A DNA stretch of 64,000 nucleotides from Myceligenerans pegani. GTDB taxonomy: Bacteria > Actinomycetota > Actinomycetes > Actinomycetales > Cellulomonadaceae. The notes under the pieces were generated by a model. It had not been told where the DNA came from and made no database searches. It was given only the letters and a program-made list of their open reading frames with translations. This document shows, piece by piece, positions 34,340-43,435 of the stretch. The stretch covers positions 1-64,000 of the forward strand of contig NZ_JADBGR010000064.1 of assembly GCF_014892515.1 (NCBI RefSeq), written 5' to 3'. The position numbers were made by a program, and so were the translations under genes. The stretch's first letter is position 1. Every line of letters begins with the position of its first letter.

Positions 34340-35466
34340 GCCGGGTCGAACCGGACGGCCGGCGGGCACGGCGGTTCCGGCGCGTCCTGGTCGTCGTCGG
34401 GGCGCTCGTCGTCACCCCGATCCTCGCGGTGACGACCTTCCTCCTGGCCGTGCCGACGCCGGTCGACGGCTTCGACCCCGAGTCCTGGCAGCCCGGCCCC
34501 GGGCTCACGATCGCCGACGAGCTCACCGCGCCCGCCGTCGTCGAACAGCTCGGCGACCCGATCCACGGCCCCGAGGACATCGCGATGGACGACGACGGCA
34601 TGCTCTACACCGGCGACCGGAGCGGCACCATCTGGCGGGTGGACCCGGCCGACGGCTCCGCGGAGATCTTCGCCCGGGTGGGCGGACGGCCCCTCGGCCT
34701 GGCGTTCGCGCCCGACGGCAGGCTCGTGGTCGCCAACCACGGGCTCGGCCTGCAGGCCGTCGACCCCGCCGGACGGGTCGAGGTGCTCGCCGACACGGCC
34801 GGCGGCGCACCCATCCTGTTCGCGAACGACCTCGACGTCGGGCCCGACGGCGTCGTCTACCTCAGCGACTCCAGCCACCGCTACAACACCACGACCCTCG
34901 GCGACGTGCCCTCCTACCTGCTGCCCGACCTGCTCGACGGGCGCGCGGCCGGCCGCCTCCTGAGCCACGACCTCCGCACAGGCGTCACCACGGTGCTGCT
35001 CGACGGCCTCTACTTCCCGAACGGCGTGGCCGTCACCGCCGACGGCGACCGGGTCTGGGTCGCCGAGTCCAACCGCTACCGCATCCTCGAGCACACACTC
35101 GGCGGCGGGACCCGGACCCTGCTCGACGACCTGCCCGGCACCCCCGACAACATCGACCGAACCGACGACGGCGACATGCTGATCGCCCTCTACGACCGCA
35201 CCGCCGCCCTCGACACCCTCGTACTTCCCAGCGACCTGGCCCGCCGGATCATGATCCGCCTCCCCGGCGGGCTGTTCGTCAACGAGGAGGACCCCCTCAC
35301 GGGCGGCATCGTCGTGGCGGACGACGACGGTTCGATCACCGCCCACCACACCGGGCTCGCACCGGCGGCCACGAGCGTGCTCCCGGCCGGGGGCCGCTGG
35401 TACCTCGGGGCGCTGCTGGGGCAGCCGGTGCGGTGGATGCGGGAGCCGGCCTCGCCTGCCGGGTGA
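34336..35466 (+). CDS. SMP-30/strictosidine synthase-like beta-propeller protein
   Basis: 376 residues. One N-terminal membrane helix (VLVVVGALVVTPILAVTTFLLAV) anchors a six-bladed propeller. Typical blade segments include GPEDIAMDDDGMLYTGDRSGTIWRVDPADG, RPLGLAFAPDGRLVVAN, ANDLDVGPDGVVYLSDSS and YFPNGVAVTADGDRVWVAESNRYRI, which match the SSL/SMP-30 group; the Glu and Asn positions used for Ca2+ binding are present. It may be a lactonase- or esterase-like enzyme outside the membrane. GTG start overlaps the preceding stop, so it is co-expressed with the 33914 gene. Confidence 0.8.
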   Translation: MSRVEPDGRRARRFRRVLVVVGALVVTPILAVTTFLLAVPTPVDGFDPESWQPGPGLTIADELTAPAVVEQLGDPIHGPEDIAMDDDGMLYTGDRSGTIWRVDPADGSAEIFARVGGRPLGLAFAPDGRLVVANHGLGLQAVDPAGRVEVLADTAGGAPILFANDLDVGPDGVVYLSDSSHRYNTTTLGDVPSYLLPDLLDGRAAGRLLSHDLRTGVTTVLLDGLYFPNGVAVTADGDRVWVAESNRYRILEHTLGGGTRTLLDDLPGTPDNIDRTDDGDMLIALYDRTAALDTLVLPSDLARRIMIRLPGGLFVNEEDPLTGGIVVADDDGSITAHHTGLAPAATSVLPAGGRWYLGALLGQPVRWMREPASPAG

Positions 35467-35470
35467 TGCG

Positions 35471-36634
35471 TCAGACCTTGATGCCGAACAGGGTCTCGGC
35501 ATTGCGGAACGCGATCTTTTCCTTGTCCTCACGTGGAAGATTGACCGCTCGGAACCAGTCGGTCCCTTCCTTGATGCTGTCGATGAAGGGATAGTCGGTT
35601 GCGAACATCACGCGATCCACGCTGATGTATTTCAGCAGGAGGTGGAGCAGTTCATCCTGGAAGAACGCGCTGGTTGTGAACCAGAAGTTGTCCTGGAAGT
35701 ACTGTGCGACGGGCTTCTCGAGCGAGCTTTCGGTCGGCTCGCCCATGTCGTTGGCAATCCGCTCGTAGTAGAACGGAAGGCCTTCGCCCATGTGGCCGAT
35801 GATGATCTTCAGTCTGGGGAATCTGTCGAACACCCCGTACGCGATCATCCGGACGCATTGGATCAGCACCTCCTGGTGCCAGCCAAGTCCGGACCCACTG
35901 AAGATGTAGTCCTGATACTCGTTCGTGTATTCCGACCGTGTCGTGCTGTAGTAGATCTTGAAGATCTCGTCAGCTGGATACCCGGGATGCAGGTAGATCG
36001 GCACATCGAGAGCTTCCGCACGCGCCAGCACGGGCTCGAAGTCGGGATGGTCGAGATACTTCTTCGCGATGTGTCCGTTGGTCAGTGCGCCCAGGAAGCC
36101 GTCTTCCCGGACCGAGCGTTCCAGCTCGTCCGCCGCTGCCTCCGGGCTCTGCAGGGGTAGGGTGGCGAAGGCCTGGAAGCGGCCCGGATAACTGGCGATC
36201 GGGCCTTCTACGAGCTGCCGGTTGAGACGATAGGCAAGGTCGATCCCCTTTTGCCCAGGGACATTTTGTGCGGACGGCGTGTGCGCAGAGAGGATTTGAA
36301 CGTCGAGTCCCCCCTCGTCCATGTCGCGAATGCGGCGTTCGCCGAGGTCCGCAAGACCGATCCCCTCGAGGAACGCGATGTGATCCTTGTTGATGGAGTT
36401 CAGCGTCAACAGCTCGGGGGTCGAAAAGGTCTCCTCCGTGCCGATGAACTTCAGATCTTGGTCACGAAGCCAGATGTCCTTCTCCGTGAGCGAGCGTTCC
36501 CGGTCCTCTTTGCCGTCGTCGCGTGCCGCGAGTGCGGCCGCGGACAATCCAGCGCCGGCGACAAGCCCGGCCGCGCCGGCGACAAAACCGCGGCGCCCAA
36601 GCAACGGTCGCGCTGGGTCTTCGGTCGGTTTCAT
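35471..36634 (-). CDS. Tat-exported amidohydrolase 2 family protein
   Basis: 387 residues. A twin-arginine signal (LLGRRGFVAGAAGLVAGAGL, cleavage near AALA) precedes an amidohydrolase_2 (ACMSD/gamma-resorcylate decarboxylase-like) TIM barrel. Metal-site candidates include the His in PIYLHPGYP (about 214), KIIIGHMGEGLPFYYERIAN (about 271) and MFATDYPF with the catalytic Asp (about 348). The normal N-terminal HxH is not obvious, since the segment after the signal begins KFIGTEETF (E instead of H), so metal binding may be altered. It is AT-richer than its neighbours, possibly transferred. Its promoter region carries a three-copy operator-like motif. Confidence 0.75.
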   Translation of the reverse strand: MKPTEDPARPLLGRRGFVAGAAGLVAGAGLSAAALAARDDGKEDRERSLTEKDIWLRDQDLKFIGTEETFSTPELLTLNSINKDHIAFLEGIGLADLGERRIRDMDEGGLDVQILSAHTPSAQNVPGQKGIDLAYRLNRQLVEGPIASYPGRFQAFATLPLQSPEAAADELERSVREDGFLGALTNGHIAKKYLDHPDFEPVLARAEALDVPIYLHPGYPADEIFKIYYSTTRSEYTNEYQDYIFSGSGLGWHQEVLIQCVRMIAYGVFDRFPRLKIIIGHMGEGLPFYYERIANDMGEPTESSLEKPVAQYFQDNFWFTTSAFFQDELLHLLLKYISVDRVMFATDYPFIDSIKEGTDWFRAVNLPREDKEKIAFRNAETLFGIKV

Positions 36635-36725
36635 ATCTGTGTGTGCTCCTTCGTGGCGTTGTGTAGCGAGCGTCGGCGAGTTCGTGGAACAGGCTGGGGG
36701 AGTCCCGTCCTCAAGGGCCTGACAA

Positions 36726-36843
36726 CTCCGTGCGGATTACGGTTCCAGGTCCGCCCGCCCGAATCGTCGGCCCACGGCAGACACCTCTTCGTACTCCGCG
36801 CGGGCTACGGAAGACACCTCCCCGTACTCCGCGCGGAGTACGG
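36726..36843. promoter_or_regulatory. Three-copy operator-like array upstream of the amidohydrolase
   Basis: A motif ACTCCGCGCGGAGTACGG appears at 36826-36843, with degenerate copies ACTCCGCGCGGGCTACGG at 36793 and ACTCCGTGCGGATTACGG at 36726. The third copy is part of a perfect 22-bp palindrome (36822-36843). Spacings are 67 and 33 bases. The block lies 90-210 bases upstream of the amidohydrolase start and after the NarL stop codon; the other bases of 36635-36938 hold no gene. Confidence 0.6.
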
Positions 36844-36938
36844 AGGGTGAATGGTGCTGCTCGGAGGCGAGCCCGAGGACGCCTGAACGGCAAACCACCA
36901 GCTGCTTCGTCGGAACCGGGTCAACGCTTTGTGTTGCG

Positions 36939-37583
36939 TCAGCGGAGTCCGGCTTCGTAGGCGGCGATGACAAGATGGACGCGGTCGCGGGCGCCCAGCT
37001 TCGCGAGGATGCGGGCCACGTGCGTCTTGGCGGTCAGCGGGCTGACGACCAGCTCGTCCGCGATCTCCCGGTTGCTCCGGCCCGCGGCGACGAGCCGGAG
37101 CACCTCCCGTTCGCGCGCGGTCAGGCTGGCCAGCCGCTCGGGTGCCGGCGCCTCGGGGCGACTCAACGCCCGGGTGATGACCGCCTTGGTCGCGCCGGGT
37201 GACAGCAGCGACTCTCCCGCGGCGACGGTGCGGATGGCGTTCAGCAGGGCGTCGGGGCGGGTGTCCTTGGGCAGGAATCCGCAGGCGCCCGCGCGAAGGC
37301 CGCGCAGTACGTTGGTGTCTGTCTCGAACGTGGTCAGGATGAGGACCCTGCTGCCGTTCGATGCATCGTCGGCGAAGATCTGCCGGGTCGCTTCGATGCC
37401 GTCGGTGCTCGGCATCCTGATGTCCATCAACACGACGTCGGGTCGCAGGTCCATGGTCAGCGTCACCGCCTCCTCGCCGCTGCCGGCCTCCCCGACGACC
37501 TCCATGTCGTCAGTCGAGTTGACCAGCAGTGCGAATGCGCCGCGCACCAGGGCCTGGTCGTCGGCAAGCAGGACCCGGATCAC
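36939..37583 (-). CDS. NarL/LuxR-type response regulator
   Basis: 214 residues. Receiver domain with acidic pocket ADDQ, phospho-acceptor Asp in VVLMDIRMPS (about residue 54), the Thr in ILTTFE and Lys in FLPKDTRP. The C-terminal LuxR helix-turn-helix is LTAREREVLRLVAAGRSNREIADELVVSPLTAKTHVARILAKLGARDR. It overlaps the kinase gene by four bases (GTGA), so the two form a classical pair. Its target genes are unknown. Confidence 0.92.
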   Translation of the reverse strand: MIRVLLADDQALVRGAFALLVNSTDDMEVVGEAGSGEEAVTLTMDLRPDVVLMDIRMPSTDGIEATRQIFADDASNGSRVLILTTFETDTNVLRGLRAGACGFLPKDTRPDALLNAIRTVAAGESLLSPGATKAVITRALSRPEAPAPERLASLTAREREVLRLVAAGRSNREIADELVVSPLTAKTHVARILAKLGARDRVHLVIAAYEAGLR

Positions 37584-38755
37584 GTGGGAACCCGCCAGGT
37601 CTCCGGCAGCGGCAGGCTGGCCCGTACCTCGAATCCTCCGGACTCGTGCGGGCCGGCGGACAGCTCGCCGCCGACGGCTTGTGCTCGCCGTGTCATCCCG
37701 GCGATCCCGAAGCCGGCGGGTGTCACGACTGAGCTCGGTTGTGCCGGCCCGTGATCGACGATTGTGATCCGCAGTCGGTTGCCGTCCTGGTCGAGTCGGA
37801 CGGTCGCCTGCTTCGCCATGGAGTGACGAATGACATTGGTGAGTGACTCCTGGATGATCCGATAGGCCACGACCGACACCGTCGAAGGCAGCTCGTCCGG
37901 CAGCCCGGCGGTCTCCAGGTCGATCCGGACATCGGCGGCCTCCGCCATCTCCACCAGGTGCTGCAGCTCGCCCAGGTGGGGCGCCGGCTCGGTTGGCTCG
38001 GTCTCGCCACCATGTAGTACGTCGAGAACGGCGCGCAGCTCACGGAGCGTGGCCCCGCTCGTGTCCGACAGGTCGTGCAGCGTGCTGGACAGCTCCCGCA
38101 GGGTCTCATCCCCGCGGTCCGGCAGCTGGTCGATCAGGTGCGCGGCGACGGACGCCTGGACGTTCGCGACGGCGAGGCCGTGCGCCAGCACGTCGTGCAG
38201 CTCAGCAGCGATCAGGACCCGCTCCTCGGTGACTCGCCGCTCGACCTCGTCGGCACGCTCCTGCTCCTGCCGCGCGGCGACGACGGCTTTCCAGTTCTCA
38301 CGGAAGCGGACCGCCAGCCCGGCGAAGAAGGCCATGAAGAGCCAGCCGACGCCGAGGAGAGCATCGCCAAGGGCCCCCGACGTCTCGTCGGCGAGGACAG
38401 GCACTGTCACCACACCTACCGCCACCAGGACGGCGAGCGGCCGCCGATGTGGCTCGCTGTAGCGTGCGGCCGCAAACGCCGCCACGAGTGAGGCCGGCAT
38501 CGTGGCCTCATGGGGATAGTCGAGGAGGTGGTACGGCATCGACACGGCGAGAACGACGAGGACGACGAGGATCGGCCGGCGCCGACGGGCCAGCAACGGC
38601 ACCGATATCGCGCCCAGGAGCAAGACTGCCCACAGATCCACGCGGCGCTCGCCGTCGAAATCGACCACCTGGAGAGTGAGTGCGGCGACGACGCCGAGCA
38701 CGAACGACCCCGCCGCCAGCAGGCGATCGGCTACCGGCGGACGGAGCGCCGTCAT
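37580..38755 (-). CDS. DesK-type sensor histidine kinase
   Basis: 391 residues. Four to six membrane helices in the first 150 residues, a short helical linker, then the HisKA_3 domain with phospho-acceptor His in LIAAELHDVLAHGLAVANVQAS (about 195) and a HATPase_c domain (YRIIQESLTNVIRHSMAKQ for the N box, AGFGIAGMTRRAQAVGGEL for the G box). There is no extracellular sensing domain, so it may sense the membrane itself or a ligand there. Co-translated with its response regulator. Confidence 0.92.
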   Translation of the reverse strand: MTALRPPVADRLLAAGSFVLGVVAALTLQVVDFDGERRVDLWAVLLLGAISVPLLARRRRPILVVLVVLAVSMPYHLLDYPHEATMPASLVAAFAAARYSEPHRRPLAVLVAVGVVTVPVLADETSGALGDALLGVGWLFMAFFAGLAVRFRENWKAVVAARQEQERADEVERRVTEERVLIAAELHDVLAHGLAVANVQASVAAHLIDQLPDRGDETLRELSSTLHDLSDTSGATLRELRAVLDVLHGGETEPTEPAPHLGELQHLVEMAEAADVRIDLETAGLPDELPSTVSVVAYRIIQESLTNVIRHSMAKQATVRLDQDGNRLRITIVDHGPAQPSSVVTPAGFGIAGMTRRAQAVGGELSAGPHESGGFEVRASLPLPETWRVPT

Positions 38756-38863
38756 CGCTCACACAGGGACATCGACCCGGCCCTCCTCCTGGCCCTCTCG
38801 TATGCGCCAAAGCTTGCTGGGCCACCATATCCGCGAACCCAGCGGCATCGTGCGCAGCCCGCA

Positions 38864-39700
38864 CTATCCGTCGTGCGGTGCGCGACGAGGCCGGGCGAAG
38901 CGGGGGAGGCCCGTGGTGGAGATCGTGATGGCGGCGACGGCGAAGGGGACGGCGCCGAGGGCGAGCATGCTCGCGGTCTGGCCGCCGGCGAACTCCACGG
39001 CGTCGTGGGTGAGGACGAGCTGCGAGCCCGTCTGGAACGCCGTGTGGAAGCCGATGGGCATCCACACCGACCCCGTGATCATGCGGAGGTAGCCGAACCC
39101 GATCCCCATCGCGAGGAAGAGGGAGAGGTCCATGGGGTCCCAGTGCTGCCGCAGGAGGCCCGCGAAGAGGGTGAACAGCACGGCTTGGATCGTGATGACC
39201 CACCACCCGCGGGTGACCGTGCCCAGCACGGTCGTGACGTAGCCACGGAACACCACCTCCTCGGGGATCGCCTCGGCGAGCAGCACCGCCAGGAGGAGCA
39301 GAAGCACGGTCTGCGCGAGCTCGGGGGCGGGCACGGTCACGGAGATCGACGCGCCGACGAGCGCGAGGACGGCGAACGTGGCGGCCGACGGGACGAGCCA
39401 GACGAGCGCGCCCCACAGGGCGAGCCGCCAGCCGTCGCGGGCGCTCCCCAGCCCGATGTCGGCGGGGTTCTTGTGGTCGGCCTGGTAGACCAGGAACGTG
39501 GTCACACCGAGCGCGAGGGCGGTGAGCGTGAGGCCCCCGCTGATCCGCATCGCCAGGGCTCTGGGGGCGGAGGGATCGGGTCCGGCGGGCAGGATCAGCA
39601 TGAGGACGACGAGGCCCGCGGCGAGCGCGAGCATGGCGACGCCGATCCGCCACGCGGCGGACACGATCCGGTGGGTGGGCGAGACGTGCGAGGTCGTCAT
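38864..39700 (-). CDS. CPBP family intramembrane metalloprotease
   Basis: 278 residues with about eight membrane helices. The CPBP (Abi/CAAX protease-like) motifs are seen: EEVVFRGYV (about 150-158), LFLAMGIGFGYLRM and PIGFHTAFQTG with the third-motif His. Bacterial members are linked to bacteriocin self-immunity or peptide processing. ATGA overlap with the GH-like gene upstream puts it in the TetR-controlled unit. Confidence 0.88.
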   Translation of the reverse strand: MTTSHVSPTHRIVSAAWRIGVAMLALAAGLVVLMLILPAGPDPSAPRALAMRISGGLTLTALALGVTTFLVYQADHKNPADIGLGSARDGWRLALWGALVWLVPSAATFAVLALVGASISVTVPAPELAQTVLLLLLAVLLAEAIPEEVVFRGYVTTVLGTVTRGWWVITIQAVLFTLFAGLLRQHWDPMDLSLFLAMGIGFGYLRMITGSVWMPIGFHTAFQTGSQLVLTHDAVEFAGGQTASMLALGAVPFAVAAITISTTGLPRFARPRRAPHDG

Positions 39701-40698
39701 GGTGTGGCCTCTCGGTGTCGGCGCGCGACGGCGTGGTAGGCGCGCTTGGGGGTCCAGGTGCCGTCGTCGTGGGCCCTGACGACGCCGTAGCTGGCGAGGT
39801 CGAGGTCGCGGCCGGGTTCGTCGGAGGTGGTCAGCGCGGGCTCGCTGAATCCCCAGACGAAGGTGCCGTCGACGTCGGCGCGGTCGAAGAGGTCGAGCAG
39901 GTCGAGGAGGTAGTCGGCCTGCTCCTCCTCGTCGCGGACGAGCCGGCGGGGCACGGTCGGTGCCTTGCTGCCGCTCAGCACACCGGCCGCCGTCGCGGAC
40001 TTCTCCGCGGCGCCGCGATAGGTGCAGGTGCCGAACTCGAAGATGTACACCGGCTTGCCGTGCGCGTGGGCGGCGCCGGTGAGGGCTCGGATGTCGTCCT
40101 CGAACCGCCAGGCGTTGCGGGCGTCGCGGTACCGGTCCGCGCCGACGACGTCGAAGATCGACCAGTCGGGGCGTTCCCAGTCGCCGGCGCCGTAGGAGAT
40201 CGGGCCCGCGAAGCGGTCCCGCGCGTCGCTCACGAGCCGGCCGAGCAGGCGTCGCAGGCGGCGGTTCGCCAGGGGCAGCAGCGGGAACGTGACGCCGAGC
40301 AGCATGCCGCGGGTCCAGAACGTCGGTCCCGGGAGCATGCCCGGCGTCGACAACGTGAGTTCGCAGCCGACGACGAGCCCGACGTCGGCTCCTGCCGTGC
40401 GGAGGTCCTCGGCGTTGGTCGCGGCCGCGCGGACGGCGTCCACCAGGTCCGCGGCCGGCCGGTCGAAGGGGCGGGGCTGCAGCCAGACGGCGAGCCCTTC
40501 GTCCGCCGCGTAGCGGGCCGCGACGGCGAGGCGGTCCGGGTCCGTGGCCATGATCAGCACCGCGTCGCAGCCGAGCTCCTCGCGGATGGCGCGGAAGTCC
40601 CGCCGCGCGTGCTCCTCGCTGAAGTTGGGGTTGCTGTCGAAATGCCTTTCGTACCGGACCCCGGCGTCGTAGCCGATGCCGCGCACCCGGTCACTCAT
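39697..40698 (-). CDS. Glycoside-hydrolase-like TIM-barrel protein (often labelled abortive infection protein)
   Basis: 333 residues without signal peptide. The barrel-like pattern includes GIGYDAGVRYE, LVVGCELTLSTPG with a candidate Glu after strand 4, VVGADRYRDARN, GKPVYIFEFGTCTYRGA with a Glu after strand 7, and VDGTFVWGFSEPAL with a terminal Trp/Glu. This resembles GH5-like clan A enzymes, but activity is unproven. The automatic label abortive infection protein exists for close relatives, without evidence I know of. It overlaps the tetR gene by 8 bases and the CPBP gene by 4. Confidence 0.7.
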   Translation of the reverse strand: MSDRVRGIGYDAGVRYERHFDSNPNFSEEHARRDFRAIREELGCDAVLIMATDPDRLAVAARYAADEGLAVWLQPRPFDRPAADLVDAVRAAATNAEDLRTAGADVGLVVGCELTLSTPGMLPGPTFWTRGMLLGVTFPLLPLANRRLRRLLGRLVSDARDRFAGPISYGAGDWERPDWSIFDVVGADRYRDARNAWRFEDDIRALTGAAHAHGKPVYIFEFGTCTYRGAAEKSATAAGVLSGSKAPTVPRRLVRDEEEQADYLLDLLDLFDRADVDGTFVWGFSEPALTTSDEPGRDLDLASYGVVRAHDDGTWTPKRAYHAVARRHREATP

Positions 40699-41335
40699 CG
40701 CCCGCCCCCAGGGAGCGGAGCACGAACGGGACCGCGTGCGCGCGCAGGTCGCCGAGGTCGGCGCGGGGGTCGCGCTGGACGACGGTGATCGCGTGGTCCA
40801 GCACGCTCTCCACGAAGCCGGTCGCGACCTTGATCGGCATCCGGAGGAAGCTGCCCTGCTCCATCCCGGCGGTCAGGATGCTCCGCAACAGTGCGGTGTC
40901 CTCCTCGTTCTCGACGAGGTACAGGGGAGTGCCGTCCGCGGTGCGGTGCGACACCACGATCTCGACGGCCGCGGCGATCGCGTGCCGGTGGGCGTCGACG
41001 TGCGCGAGGTACGCCTCCGCGTAGGCGCGCAGCCGGGCGGTGGCCTGCTCGTGCCCCGAGACCGCACCGAGGACGCTCTCGCCCAGGGCGGTGAACGCCT
41101 CCTGGACGAGTTCGAGCAGCAGCGCCTCCTTCGAGGAGAAGTAGTACCCGATCGCGCTCTTGACGATGCCGGCCCGCTTCCCGATCTCCGCCAGGGACGC
41201 TCGGTGGTACCCGACCTCGTTCACCGTCGCCACGGCCGCGTCGATCAGCTGCCTGCGGCGGGCAGTCTCGATGAACGACCGGGACGGCGTCTCCGCGGGC
41301 GGGTCGCCTGGTGAGGCCGGGGTTTCAGAACGCAC
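40691..41335 (-). CDS. TetR family transcriptional regulator
   Basis: 214 residues. TetR_N helix-turn-helix: RRQLIDAAVATVNEVGYHRASLAEIGKRAGIVKSAIGYYFSSKEALLLELV, followed by a helical ligand-binding domain. GTG start at 41335 lies inside one of two operator-like dyads, so autoregulation of the tetR, GH-like and CPBP genes is likely. The inducing ligand is unknown. Confidence 0.9.
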   Translation of the reverse strand: MRSETPASPGDPPAETPSRSFIETARRRQLIDAAVATVNEVGYHRASLAEIGKRAGIVKSAIGYYFSSKEALLLELVQEAFTALGESVLGAVSGHEQATARLRAYAEAYLAHVDAHRHAIAAAVEIVVSHRTADGTPLYLVENEEDTALLRSILTAGMEQGSFLRMPIKVATGFVESVLDHAITVVQRDPRADLGDLRAHAVPFVLRSLGAGDE

Positions 41336-41360
41336 GGTCTGATTTTAGAACGATCGTTCT
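41327..41360. promoter_or_regulatory. Paired TetR operators overlapping the tetR start
   Basis: AGAACGATCGTTCT (41347-41360) is a perfect 14-bp palindrome. AGAACGCACGGTCT (41327-41340) is a degenerate copy 20 bases away and covers the tetR start codon. The size and position are typical of an autoregulated TetR gene. Confidence 0.7.
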
Positions 41361-41391
41361 GGCATGGGCAAGGGGTTCGGCCGCTTCGCCG

Positions 41392-42072
41392 TCAGGAGGA
41401 TGCGGTCGGGCCTGGGGCACCCGACTCGTCCGGGGAGCGGTCCATGAAGCCGCTCCGGTAGGCCCAGACCACCGCCTGCGTGCGGTCCCGCGCGCCGAGC
41501 TTCGCGAGAAGGTGCTTGACGTGTGTGCGGACCGTCTCGGCCGAGATGAACATGGCGGCCGCGATCTCGCTGGTCGTCCGGCCCGCCGCGAGCTCCCGCA
41601 GCACGTCGGCCTCCCGCCCGGTGAGGGCGACGTCGTCGTCGGCGGGCCGTCGTCGGGCATGGAGTCGGAAGAGGCGCCGCGTGACGGCCGGTGACAGGAG
41701 CGCGTCGCCCGCGGCGACCGTGCGGATCCCCGCGACGAGCTCGTCGGGGGTGGCGCGCTTGAGGAGGAACCCGTCGGCGCCGGCGGCGATCGCGTCGTCG
41801 ACCACGTCGTCGAGATCGAACGTGGTGAGCACGAGGACCGCGGGCCGAGGCGCCGCCCAGGAGACGATCTCCCGCGTCGCGGACGTCCCGTCCCGGCCGG
41901 GCATCCGGATGTCCATGACGACGACGTCGGGCCGCAGGCGCCGGGCGAGCTCGACGCCGGCCGCGCCGTCGGCCGCCTCGCCCGCGACGGTGAGATCGGG
42001 CTCCGCGTCCAGCAGGGCACGGAGGCCGCCGAGCACCAGGGCGTCGTCGTCCACGAGCAGCACCGTGGTCAC
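41392..42072 (-). CDS. NarL/LuxR-type response regulator
   Basis: 226 residues. Receiver: VDDD pocket, Asp in VVVMDIRMPG (about 53), Thr in LTTFDLDD, Lys in LLKRATPDE. LuxR HTH: LTGREADVLRELAAGRTTSEIAAAMFISAETVRTHVKHLLAKLGARDR. The kinase gene precedes it with a four-base overlap (GTGA). It lies convergent-free just after the TetR operator region. The regulon is unknown. Confidence 0.92.
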   Translation of the reverse strand: MTTVLLVDDDALVLGGLRALLDAEPDLTVAGEAADGAAGVELARRLRPDVVVMDIRMPGRDGTSATREIVSWAAPRPAVLVLTTFDLDDVVDDAIAAGADGFLLKRATPDELVAGIRTVAAGDALLSPAVTRRLFRLHARRRPADDDVALTGREADVLRELAAGRTTSEIAAAMFISAETVRTHVKHLLAKLGARDRTQAVVWAYRSGFMDRSPDESGAPGPTASS

Positions 42073-43244
42073 GAGGCCACCCCCTCGACAGGCCTGCGCA
42101 GGGGGAGCGCGGCGCGGACCCGGAACCCGTCGTCGTCGGGGCCCGCCTCGAACGTGCCGCCCTCGAGGCGGGCACGCTCGCGCATGTTCGCCAGGCCGTG
42201 CCCGGGCACATGGCCCGGCGGTGCGGGACGGGCGCTCGCGCTGCGCACCTCGGCGACCACCCGGCCGTCGTCCTCGGCGACGGTGACCTCGATCGGGCCC
42301 GTGGCGTGCTTGAGCGCGTTCGTCAGCGCCTCCTGCACGATCAGGTAGAGGGTGCGCGAGGTGCCGGGATCGAGGTCGAGCAGAGGCAGGTCGAGCCCGA
42401 CCTCCCGGCCGGTGGCGCGGACCCGCTCCACGAGGGACGGCAGATCGTCGTCGGCGTCGTCGCCGGTGGCGTCCGGGTCAGCGCGCAGCAGCAGGTCGAG
42501 ACGCTGCAGGGCCTCCCGTCCCACCGTCTCCACGTGACCCAGCGCCTCCTGCGCGAAGGCCGGGTTGTCGTCGAACACCCGGCGCGCGACCCCCGCCTGC
42601 AGCACCATCACGTTGACCGCGTGCCCCAGCGCGTCGTGCAGGTCCCGCGCCCACCGGGCACGCTCCGCCTCCACCGCACGCTCCGCCTGCGCGGCACGCT
42701 CGCGGCGCTCGCTGTCCAGCCGCGCCTCGACGGCCTCCGCCCAGACGCGGCGTGCGTGCACCACCTCACCGGCGACCGTGGCGAACAGCACGCAGATGGC
42801 GATGCTCGCCGCGTCGTGCACCCCCACCTGGCCGCGGGAGAACGCCGCGTAGCCGGCGACGCCGAGCCCGGTGACGACGACCGCGGGGACGCGCAGCCCG
42901 CGCCTCGGGGCGGCGAAGCAGGCGTAGAGCGCGATCCAGACCGGCCACTGCACGGCGGCCACGGTGTAGCCGGCGACCGCGTTGAGTACGACGATCGTGG
43001 CCGCGAACGTGAGGACCGCGAGCGGCGCCCGGCGCAGGCCGGCGAGCGCCAGCACGGAGGCGACGACGAAGGTCACGCCGAGCGCGTCGGGCTCCCGGAA
43101 GGGCGCGTCGTCGGGGGCGAGGGGGCTGAGTCCGGTGAGGATGATGACCACGGCGAGGGCGAAGGCCGCGACGATCCAGGTGGGACGTCGTGGGAGGGTC
43201 GGCTGGTTCTCTGCGAGGGGCGGGTCGTCGCGGCCGGGGCGCAT
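42069..43244 (-). CDS. DesK-type sensor histidine kinase
   Basis: About 391 residues. An N-terminal membrane domain of four to six helices, then HisKA_3 with His in WARDLHDALGHAVNVMVLQAG (about 210), and HATPase (LIVQEALTNALKHATG N box; HGLANMRERARLEGG G box). ATG 43244 is preferred; the frame reaches 43349 but that stretch is Arg/Pro-rich. It pairs with the response regulator at 41392. Confidence 0.9.
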   Translation of the reverse strand: MRPGRDDPPLAENQPTLPRRPTWIVAAFALAVVIILTGLSPLAPDDAPFREPDALGVTFVVASVLALAGLRRAPLAVLTFAATIVVLNAVAGYTVAAVQWPVWIALYACFAAPRRGLRVPAVVVTGLGVAGYAAFSRGQVGVHDAASIAICVLFATVAGEVVHARRVWAEAVEARLDSERRERAAQAERAVEAERARWARDLHDALGHAVNVMVLQAGVARRVFDDNPAFAQEALGHVETVGREALQRLDLLLRADPDATGDDADDDLPSLVERVRATGREVGLDLPLLDLDPGTSRTLYLIVQEALTNALKHATGPIEVTVAEDDGRVVAEVRSASARPAPPGHVPGHGLANMRERARLEGGTFEAGPDDDGFRVRAALPLRRPVEGVAS

Positions 43245-43435
43245 GGTGCATCCTGCGACACGCCGGGCTGTGGCCGCCAGGGTCGGGGCGGTTCGGCGGC
43301 CGGATATCCCCCGCGTGGGGTAGGGGCGCTCCCTCGCACGAGGGCGCACGGTCGACCCGGCCGGAGGGCGCGCCCGACGGCATGGCGCTCCTAGCGTGTG
43401 AGGCGTCGTTCCCGTCGTCCTCCTGGAGCTGTCTC

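Noticed and set aside
39697-40698. Taking the name abortive infection protein as evidence of phage defence
   Set aside because: The label is used for several unrelated families; the sequence itself shows a GH-like barrel with no defence motif.
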